A program made the translations under genes and the position numbers. Source: Desulfobacteraceae bacterium (lineage in GTDB: Bacteria; Desulfobacterota; Desulfobacteria; Desulfobacterales; Desulfobacteraceae). Taken from it: a DNA stretch of 8,280 nt. The notes beneath the pieces are model-generated. The model had not been told where the DNA came from and did not search any database. It saw only the letters and a list, made by a program, of their open reading frames with translations. Numbering within the stretch: position 1 is the stretch's first letter; each line of letters begins with the position of its first letter. The stretch is from positions 1 to 8,280 of the forward strand of contig WFQS01000259.1 of assembly GCA_015486915.1 (NCBI GenBank). The letters run 5' to 3'. Positions 1 through 5,489 of the stretch are shown in pieces.

Positions 1-221
1 AGAAACGGGCGTAATAATCTAAGAACTATTTCTTCTAAAAAAAATAATAAAGTCCCAAAACAACAACTGAATTCCCAAAGCGAACGATGCCCGCAACCCA
101 TTTGCCTGCGTCAATTTCTCGTTTTTTATTGCAAAAATTCAGGGGTAAGGCACTAATCTGCCATTGCAGATTTCATGCAATTTCAAACATTGAACCGGAC
201 AATGGAATCAGATCCAGGGAA
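1..221. other. Intergenic left edge, no supportable gene
   Basis: No start codon with a ribosome-binding site leads a credible protein here on either strand. On the minus strand a frame without an ATG runs from about 150 to a TAG at 35-37 and would encode a peptide ending in RFGNSVVVLGLYYFF. A neighbouring frame is also open. The plus strand has the near repeat CCCAAA at both ends of a GAATTC-containing stretch. It may be part of a dispersed non-coding repeat. Confidence 0.4.
155..172. terminator. Weak candidate hairpin downstream of livF
   Basis: AATCTGC (155-161) and GCAGATT (166-172) form a perfect 7-bp stem with a CATT loop, about 50 bases past the livF stop. No T-run follows directly on the minus strand; TTTTT comes about 15 bases later. 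It could mark the end of the liv transcript, but it is not a clean intrinsic terminator. Confidence 0.3.
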
Positions 222-229
222 TCAGATCC
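204..229. repeat. 12-base direct repeat spanning the livF stop
   Basis: GGAATCAGATCC occurs at 204-215 and again at 218-229 with a period of 14 bases. The right copy contains the livF stop codon (222-224). It is probably a small tandem duplication at the gene end. Confidence 0.8.
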
Positions 230-926
230 CGAGAAAAGCTTCTCTTACATGATCATTTGCCATCAGTTCACTTCCCGTACCTTCAAGCACTGTTCTTCCG
301 TTTTCAAGGATATAGGCCCGGTTACACATTGCAAGTGTCTGATTTACATTCTGTTCCACCATGAGAATGGTTACACCTTCTTTATTGATCTGTTTGACAA
401 TATCAAATATCTGCCCCACAAGAAGTGGTGAAAGGCCGAGGGACGGTTCATCAAACATCATTAATTTTGGATGCCCCATTAATCCTCTTCCAATGGCAAG
501 CATCTGCTGTTCACCACCTGAAAGAGTTCCTCCCATCTGTTGTTTTCTATCACCGAGAATTGGAAAAAGACTATACACGTATTCCATGGTTTCATAGCGT
601 TTTGACCTGGCATCACCCCTGAGGGACCCAAGGATCAGGTTTTCCTCCACACTCATATCCGGAAACAGACGTCGCCCCTCCGGAACGTGAACAATGCCGT
701 ATTCTATAATCCTGTGCGCCGGAAGCTGATCAAGGCGGGTTCCTTCAAACTCTATTGTCCCTTTTGCAGGTGAAAGAATCGAGGATATAGTCTTGAGAGT
801 AGTGGATTTCCCGGCTCCGTTGGCCCCTATCAATACAACTATTTCCCCGGATCTTATTTCAAATTCAACATCCCATAAAACCTGCAGATCACCATAAAAA
901 GCATCAATTCCGTTAACTTTGAGCAT
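222..926 (-). CDS. livF: Branched-chain-amino-acid-type ABC transporter ATP-binding protein LivF
   Basis: This is the second cytoplasmic ATPase subunit and forms a heterodimer with LivG. It has 234 residues from the chosen ATG (E. coli LivF has 237), beginning MLKVNGIDAFYGDLQVLWDV, typical of the family. Motifs are Walker A GANGAGKST at 34-42, VPEGRRLFP at 81-89 where LivF proteins carry glutamate at the Q-loop position, signature LSGGEQQ at 135-141, Walker B LMMFDE at 155-160, and VEQN at 190-193, where glutamine replaces the usual switch histidine. Both substitutions are normal for LivF, so the protein should be functional. It is the last gene of the operon. Its stop TGA lies inside a 12-base direct repeat (204-215 and 218-229). 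Confidence 0.96.
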   Translation of the reverse strand: MLKVNGIDAFYGDLQVLWDVEFEIRSGEIVVLIGANGAGKSTTLKTISSILSPAKGTIEFEGTRLDQLPAHRIIEYGIVHVPEGRRLFPDMSVEENLILGSLRGDARSKRYETMEYVYSLFPILGDRKQQMGGTLSGGEQQMLAIGRGLMGHPKLMMFDEPSLGLSPLLVGQIFDIVKQINKEGVTILMVEQNVNQTLAMCNRAYILENGRTVLEGTGSELMANDHVREAFLGI

Positions 927-1638
927 AGTCACCTCCGAGGTAGGCTTCAATCACTTCCCTGTTCCTGGCAACTTCTTCAGGTTTGCCCTGGGCAATGGTT
1001 TCGCCAAAACTGATACAATGGATACGATCGGATATAGTCATGATAAGCTTCATAATATGCTCTATAATTAGAATAGTGGTACCACTTTGTCTTATCCTTT
1101 TAATAAGATCAATGGCCTCATCAAGCTCCCCGGGATTTAAACCTGCTGCAGTCTCATCAAGGAGTAAAAGTTCTGGCTTTGTTGCAAGGGCGCGGGCAAT
1201 TTCAAGCCTCTTTCTCCCGCCTATGGGAAGACTTTTTGCCTGTTTGTCCTTTTCATCCATAAGATTTGCAAAATCAAGTACCTCAAGGGCCTGTTTCTTT
1301 GCTTCTCTTATGGAATTAACGCGGCAGAATGCTGAGGCCGTAACATTCTCCAGCACACTCATTCTTGCAAGGGGTTTTACAATCTGAAATGTGCGGCCAA
1401 TTCCCAGATGGCAGATCTGATGAGTTTTAAGTCCTGTAATACTTTTACCTTTGAAAACAATATCTCCGGAAGTTATGGGAAAATAATGGTTTATACAGTT
1501 AAATGTAGTGGTTTTACCAGATCCATTGGGCCCGATCAGGCCGAATATTTCTCCCTGCTCCACATTAAAACTGACATTATTTACTGCTGCTAACCCCCCA
1601 AAGGTTTTAACAAGATTTTTTATTTCAAGGAGTGCCAT
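913..1638 (-). CDS. livG: Branched-chain-amino-acid-type ABC transporter ATP-binding protein LivG
   Basis: This is a cytoplasmic ATPase subunit that pairs with LivF and drives import through LivH/LivM. It has 241 residues (E. coli LivG has 255). Motifs in order are Walker A GPNGSGKTT at 36-44, Q-loop Q85 in GRTFQIVKPL, ABC signature region LPIGGRKRLEIARAL at 137-151 (the LivG variant, not LSGGQ), Walker B LLLLDE at 157-162, D-loop AGLNP at 165-169 and switch histidine H194 in IIEH. All catalytic positions are present. Start ATG 1636-1638 has AAGGA 8 bases upstream. The 3' end overlaps livF by 14 bases, and the livF ribosome-binding site lies inside the last livG codons, which favours translational coupling and equal amounts of the two ATPases. 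Confidence 0.96.
   Translation of the reverse strand: MALLEIKNLVKTFGGLAAVNNVSFNVEQGEIFGLIGPNGSGKTTTFNCINHYFPITSGDIVFKGKSITGLKTHQICHLGIGRTFQIVKPLARMSVLENVTASAFCRVNSIREAKKQALEVLDFANLMDEKDKQAKSLPIGGRKRLEIARALATKPELLLLDETAAGLNPGELDEAIDLIKRIRQSGTTILIIEHIMKLIMTISDRIHCISFGETIAQGKPEEVARNREVIEAYLGGDYAQS
929..936 (-). promoter_or_regulatory. livF ribosome-binding site inside livG
   Basis: GGAGGTGA on the minus strand is a near-ideal Shine-Dalgarno sequence a few bases before ATG 924-926. It decides the livF start: an upstream in-frame TTG at 948-950 has no such site and would add eight non-family residues. Confidence 0.8.
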
Positions 1639-1881
1639 ATTATAGTTCCTTCTCCTTTCATTTTTTTTATAAGAAAGAGCATGACTTTTGACAAAGTCAC
1701 AAATGCTCTTTTTATATTTGTTGTGAGACTCACAAGCGCAGTTCAGCCCGGCCTCATGGCCGTTTATAATAAACTCCTGTAAAAATTTTTTACAATGAGA
1801 GTTGGCTCCGCGCCTTTGGCCCGTTTTTTATTGTGGTCAGAACTGGACCTGAATCCGGATCAGCACGTGGCAATTGCCCGG
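1639..1881 (-). other. Palindrome-rich livM-livG spacer
   Basis: A 243-base intra-operon gap with no gene. From right to left it holds GGCAATTGCC (1869-1878), ATCCGGAT (1854-1861), TGTAAAAA-T-TTTTTACA (1778-1794), CGGCC-TCAT-GGCCG (1749-1762), TTGTGAG-A-CTCACAA (1721-1735) and a two-part hairpin at 1674-1711. The first lies 3 bases beyond the livM stop. The livG ribosome-binding sites (AAGGA 1647-1651 and AAAGGAG 1652-1658, minus strand) close the spacer. So many short perfect palindromes in one gap suggest an inserted, decayed repeat element or an mRNA-processing region. I recognise no named element. Confidence 0.55.
1674..1711. terminator. Candidate hairpin terminator/processing hairpin before livG
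   Basis: AAAGAGCAT (1674-1682) pairs with ATGCTCTTT (1703-1711). Inside it GACTTT (1683-1688) pairs with AAAGTC (1693-1698) around a TGAC loop, leaving a 4-base bulge. On the plus strand a TTTTT run at 1709-1713 follows, the form of an intrinsic terminator, but no plus-strand gene would use it. On the minus strand only a poor T-rich tail follows, so read-through into livG is expected. Partial attenuation or RNA processing is possible. Confidence 0.35.
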
Positions 1882-2850
1882 TTATTCCGTGGATGAGGAC
1901 TTAATCCTGAACACATAGCGCTTTATTTTTGCCCAGTCTCCCACAACACCATTTGCAAGAAACATGATAACAAAAACCACAAGCAGACCAAAAGCCATTG
2001 CATGGGCCTGACTGATCCATTTCGGTGCAAGGCCGAAAAAGGAACTCCTGAATGTTTCCTGGATTCCAACCATGATAAAGGCACCAACCGCTGGCCCCAT
2101 TATGGTACCTACGCCGCCTACAATGCCAACAAGGATTGCCATAATGGAAATAAAATGCAGGGAGAATACTACATTGGGGTCAATAAATGCCATGTAATTC
2201 ATATAAAAAGCACCTGCAGCACCAGTAAAAAAGGCACTGACAAGAAGAGAGATATTTTTATATAATACGGTATTTATACCCATTGATTCCGCTGCATCCT
2301 GATCCTCCCTGATGGAAACAAAATAATAACCCCATTTTGATTTCATGATGAGATAGATAACGCCAATACAGGAAACTGCCATGAACAATGCAATATAATA
2401 ATAGGGAATTTTACTCCTGAATGTCTGAATAATCAGTATCCCAACCATTCCATCGGTTAAGCTTTCCCAGTTCACGGCAATAAGTCTGAAGATCTCGCCA
2501 CCTGCAAGTGTTGCAAGGGCAAAGTATGGTCCCCTTAATCTGAAACAGATCCACCCCACAACAAGGCCTATCACCATGGCGGTAATCCCACCGAACACCA
2601 TACCCCACCATGCGGAAATCCCAAGGTGTGTGACAAATATTCCGGCAGTGTATGCACCAACACCAAAAAAAATAGCATGACCAAAGGATACCTGGCCTGT
2701 GTAGCCTGCGAGAAGATTCCAGGAAGATCCTATCACCACCCAAATAAGCGTAATAATAACAAGATGTCGATAATAATCGGAATGTACCACCAGAGGGAAA
2801 ATCAAAAACAAAACCAGAAGCAAAATTAAAGTCAGATTTTTTTTTGTCAT
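1882..2850 (-). CDS. livM: Branched-chain-amino-acid-type ABC transporter permease LivM
   Basis: This is the second inner-membrane channel subunit, the partner of LivH. It has 322 residues with about nine hydrophobic segments, the first at residues 5-23 after a short KK-containing N-terminus. Family signatures are WNLLAGYTGQVSFGHAIFFGVGAY near residues 45-68, the RLRGPYFALATLA segment, the cytoplasmic coupling stretch SIREDQDAAESMGINTVLYK, FFTGAAGAFY and the glycine-rich GIVGGVGTIMGPAVGA. The C-terminus is basic and cytoplasmic (KIKRYVFRIK). Start ATG 2848-2850 has GAGGA (2858-2862, minus strand) 7 bases upstream, directly next to the livH stop. No frameshift or missing motif is seen. Its 3' side is unusual: 243 bases separate it from livG, where many liv operons have none. 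Confidence 0.95.
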   Translation of the reverse strand: MTKKNLTLILLLVLFLIFPLVVHSDYYRHLVIITLIWVVIGSSWNLLAGYTGQVSFGHAIFFGVGAYTAGIFVTHLGISAWWGMVFGGITAMVIGLVVGWICFRLRGPYFALATLAGGEIFRLIAVNWESLTDGMVGILIIQTFRSKIPYYYIALFMAVSCIGVIYLIMKSKWGYYFVSIREDQDAAESMGINTVLYKNISLLVSAFFTGAAGAFYMNYMAFIDPNVVFSLHFISIMAILVGIVGGVGTIMGPAVGAFIMVGIQETFRSSFFGLAPKWISQAHAMAFGLLVVFVIMFLANGVVGDWAKIKRYVFRIKSSSTE

Positions 2851-2862
2851 GATGTTTTCCTC

Positions 2863-3747
2863 TTATGATTTGATTAAACGTTTCAGACCAGTGAGGCCAC
2901 CCGGGATCAAAACAAGAACAAGTACAAAAATAACGTATGCAACCATATCTTTATAACCCATGCCGATATAAGTCCCCCCGAAGGATTCTGCAATACCAAG
3001 TGTAAGCCCGCCTAATATGGCTCCGGTTATATTCCCGAGACCACCAAGGATACAGATAATAAACGCCTTAAGGGTAAAGGGTCCCCCAACATCCGGGAAA
3101 AGATAATAAATTGGCATCAACAGACTTCCTGCAGCTGCCACAAGTGCCGAGCCCAGCCCAAAGGTTATAATGGTAATACGACCGCTGTTAATCCCCATCA
3201 GGGTTGCAGCTTCTTTATCCTGGGCTGTCGCCCGTATGGATCGTCCCATATCCGTTCTCGAAAGAAACCAGAACAGCGCCATCGTAATAACAATGGCAAA
3301 AATAAAGGCAATACACATGGGAAGATTAAAAGATATGTTACCGATAAAAAAGGCTGAACCTCCATAGGAAGTTTTCACGCTCTTATAATCTGAAGAAAAT
3401 ATAAATCTCGCTATTTCGGTTAACACGATACCAAGCCCAACTGTCATCAGAACCTGGTTCTCCGGTAGAATCGAATCCACTTTCATCAAAGGATTTAAAA
3501 AATATTTCTGCAGGATACAGCCAAGCAGAAACAAAGCCGGCATGGAAACGACAAGGGAGAAATAAGGATCTATATGAAAATAGTAGGAAAGGACAAAGGT
3601 GATATACATAGCTACCATCATCAGTTGCCCGTGTGCAAGGTTGATAATTCCCATGACACCCATGATCAGAGACATACCGATCCCTATGAGACAATATATT
3701 CCCCCTATGAGGAGCCCGGCAACAAGGGTCTGAATAAAAACATTCAT
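2863..3747 (-). CDS. livH: Branched-chain-amino-acid-type ABC transporter permease LivH
   Basis: This is an inner-membrane subunit that forms the transport channel together with LivM. It has 294 residues (E. coli LivH has 308), is highly hydrophobic and has about eight membrane segments. Family landmarks are LVAGLLIGGIYCLIGIGMSL at the N-terminus, GVMGIINLAHGQLMM, the cytoplasmic coupling stretch SIRATAQDKEAATLMGIN (contacts an ATPase subunit), GSALVAAAGSLL and the near-C-terminal ILGGLGNITGAILGG. A TTG codon lies in frame directly before the ATG, but AAGGA (3755-3759, minus strand) is 7 bases from the ATG at 3745-3747 and only 4 from the TTG, so I start at the ATG. The stop is 12 bases from livM, and the livM ribosome-binding site abuts it, suggesting coupled translation. 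Confidence 0.95.
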   Translation of the reverse strand: MNVFIQTLVAGLLIGGIYCLIGIGMSLIMGVMGIINLAHGQLMMVAMYITFVLSYYFHIDPYFSLVVSMPALFLLGCILQKYFLNPLMKVDSILPENQVLMTVGLGIVLTEIARFIFSSDYKSVKTSYGGSAFFIGNISFNLPMCIAFIFAIVITMALFWFLSRTDMGRSIRATAQDKEAATLMGINSGRITIITFGLGSALVAAAGSLLMPIYYLFPDVGGPFTLKAFIICILGGLGNITGAILGGLTLGIAESFGGTYIGMGYKDMVAYVIFVLVLVLIPGGLTGLKRLIKS

Positions 3748-3750
3748 CAA

Positions 3751-3981
3751 ATTTTCCTTTTCATGAATTAATTTAAGTATACACTGCCATCATCAGGCAC
3801 TCAACATTCTGATTGAACTGTTTTTAAAAAGATGCATGTAGATTTTAATAATATGCATGTAGACAGGGGGGCAAAATTTTCTCCCGGGACATTTTCAGAA
3901 CGCCACAATACAAAAGCCTGCCCCCCTTTTATCAAATTTAATTTCAAAAATTGAGTTATATATACCATTAAAGCCCTATGC
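3751..3981 (-). promoter_or_regulatory. livK-livH spacer with long stem and spaced direct repeats
   Basis: This is a 231-base gap inside the operon with no gene. TGCCCCCC (3919-3926) and GGGGGGCA (3866-3873) can pair as an 8-bp GC stem around a loop of about 45 bases. On the plus strand the stem is followed by TTTT, but on the transcribed minus strand there is no T-run, so full termination there is unlikely. Next to it the 11-mer ATGCATGTAGA occurs twice, at 3832-3842 and 3853-3863, exactly 21 bases apart. A structure in this position could protect the abundant binding-protein mRNA and limit read-through into the permease genes; that role is inferred from other binding-protein operons. Confidence 0.5.
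3755..3759 (-). promoter_or_regulatory. livH ribosome-binding site that decides the start
   Basis: AAGGA on the minus strand lies 7 bases before ATG 3745-3747. The upstream in-frame TTG (3748-3750) would be only 4 bases away, so the ATG is preferred. Confidence 0.7.
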
Positions 3982-5187
3982 TTAATACCCCCATGTTTTA
4001 AGCCAGTTTACCGGATATATGAATTTTTTTGTTGCATGTTTTGGAGGCCATACAAGCTCGAGGTTCCCATCTATCCACTGTACAACATAGCTTGCAGCAA
4101 TATTCTGATTTTTCAATTTACCCCATGTGGTAAACTTCACAGGGCCGAATACCGTCATCATATCTGTAGCAGCAAGGGATTTCAGGATATCTGTATTTTT
4201 AAATGATTTGGCGCGTCTTAACACATCTGCAATTACGTAACATGCAGAATAGGCTTCTGCTCCATGGTAATCCACTGATTTGTTGTATTTTGCCTTGAAC
4301 TTTTTGTAGAAATCCATTGCACCGGGAAAGGGAAGTACCTGATGCCAGAGCGTTGCTGAAATAACTTTGTCGGACGCGACACCGGCATTGGTTTTAAATT
4401 CAGGAAGGGTAAAACCCGCTCCTCCTCCAATAAACATTTTTGGAGTTAATTTCAATTCCCTTGACTGCTTCATGAGCAGTGAAGCATCCATAATATAGGA
4501 AACCATGTAAACAACATCGGGATTCAATTTCTTAATTTTAACGAGAACCGGTTTATAATCTATGCCTCCGTGTTCATATCCCTCTTTAAGAACCACTTTA
4601 ATCCCAAGGCTTTTACAGATTTTTCCAAATGATTTTGCGCCCTTTGTGCCAAACAGGGAATTTTCATAGAGAATTGCAGCGGTCTTTGGTTTTACGACCT
4701 TTGCGAGCAATGATTTAACGGCATCGGCATAATGGCTTACAGACGGGTTCATACGATATATCCACTTCCATCCTGAAGCTGTAATCTTATCGGCAGAACC
4801 TGTATTGACAAGAAAAGGTATCCGCTCCTGCTGGCATACACCTGAAACGGCATAGGTGACAGAACTGCTGTATCCACCCCCAAGCATGACAACCTTATCT
4901 TTGGTAATAAGTTTCTCAACCACGGAACGTCCCACATCGGGCCTTCCTGTATTATCCTCTATGATTAATTCCAGTTTCTTACCATTGATTCCTCCTGCAG
5001 CATTGATTTCCTTTTGTGCCATTCTAAAGGCATCTCTTTCAATCTCTCCAAATTTGGCAAGGGAACCTGTCACGGGCAGACTTATCCCCACTTTTACCGC
5101 ATTAGAAGCAAAAGAGGGGGATATCTCAAATGCAAAAAACAGGGTTAAAGAAAATAAAACAGCCATCATGATTCTTAAACTTTTCAT
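3982..5187 (-). CDS. Periplasmic branched-chain-amino-acid-type ABC substrate-binding protein (LivJ/LivK-like)
   Basis: This is the extracytoplasmic receptor of the adjacent Liv-type ABC importer: it binds the ligand in the periplasm and delivers it to the LivH/LivM channel. It has 401 residues, slightly longer than Escherichia coli LivJ/LivK. Residues 1-27 are a Sec signal peptide: K/R at the front, hydrophobic core MMAVLFSLTLFFAF, likely cleavage after SFA. No lipobox cysteine is seen, so it is probably soluble and not a lipoprotein. The mature part opens with VKVGISLPVTGSLAKFG, and GINGKKLELIIEDN and VCQQERIPFLVNTGSADKIT are typical of the Peripla_BP_6 fold (two alpha/beta lobes around a hinge). 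Start ATG 5185-5187 has AAGGAG 6 bases upstream. Family members take branched-chain amino acids, amides, urea or aromatic acids, and the ligand here cannot be told from sequence. It is first in the operon, about 230 bases before livH. Confidence 0.93.
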   Translation of the reverse strand: MKSLRIMMAVLFSLTLFFAFEISPSFASNAVKVGISLPVTGSLAKFGEIERDAFRMAQKEINAAGGINGKKLELIIEDNTGRPDVGRSVVEKLITKDKVVMLGGGYSSSVTYAVSGVCQQERIPFLVNTGSADKITASGWKWIYRMNPSVSHYADAVKSLLAKVVKPKTAAILYENSLFGTKGAKSFGKICKSLGIKVVLKEGYEHGGIDYKPVLVKIKKLNPDVVYMVSYIMDASLLMKQSRELKLTPKMFIGGGAGFTLPEFKTNAGVASDKVISATLWHQVLPFPGAMDFYKKFKAKYNKSVDYHGAEAYSACYVIADVLRRAKSFKNTDILKSLAATDMMTVFGPVKFTTWGKLKNQNIAASYVVQWIDGNLELVWPPKHATKKFIYPVNWLKTWGY

Positions 5188-5489
5188 AGCAATCTCCTTT
5201 TTAAATATTAAAATAACTAAATTAAAGGATTAAAATAAATTAAGCTTTTTAAGGCATTCCAGGAAACCTGACTCTAATATCAGTTATCACAGGAACACCA
5301 TTTAAAGTTTACTCTTAAACCTGCAGCAGGATTATCCTGTAGAGCCTGCATAAGCATAAATGGCTTCCACCACGGCAGTCAGGTTTAATTGCAATGTATA
5401 TGCATTACCACTTTCTATTTAATAAGGAAATTAAAAAATAATAAAATTTATTTTTTGATTAATATTTTGTTTTCAGGGTATGATTCAAC
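5188..5489 (-). promoter_or_regulatory. livK leader with inverted repeats
   Basis: These 302 bases hold no credible gene. A ribosome-binding site AAGGAG (5194-5199, minus strand) sits 6 bases before the livK start. Further upstream AAACCTGACT (5264-5273) is matched by its exact reverse complement AGTCAGGTTT (5378-5387), and the core AAACCTG recurs at 5317-5323. Between them two palindromes overlap: CCTGC-A-GCAGG (5320-5330) and CAGGAT-T-ATCCTG (5327-5339), so only one can form at a time in RNA. This is the likely place for the liv promoter and its control sites. I could not pick a convincing -35/-10 pair, and there is no clear intrinsic terminator for the radical SAM gene. Confidence 0.45.

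Noticed and set aside
87..431. Plus-strand 114-residue ORF
   Set aside because: Most of it is antisense to the livF 3' end, it has no ribosome-binding site and resembles no known family.
948..950. TTG start giving LivF eight more residues
   Set aside because: The ATG at 924-926 has a strong GGAGGTGA site and matches the family N-terminus.
222..5187. Novel system hidden in the transporter operon
   Set aside because: All five proteins carry complete standard motifs of the HAAT/Liv family in the usual roles; only the spacers are unusual.
5320..5339. Known riboswitch or T-box in the livK leader
   Set aside because: Only short palindromes are visible; I recognise no conserved riboswitch core or T-box sequence.
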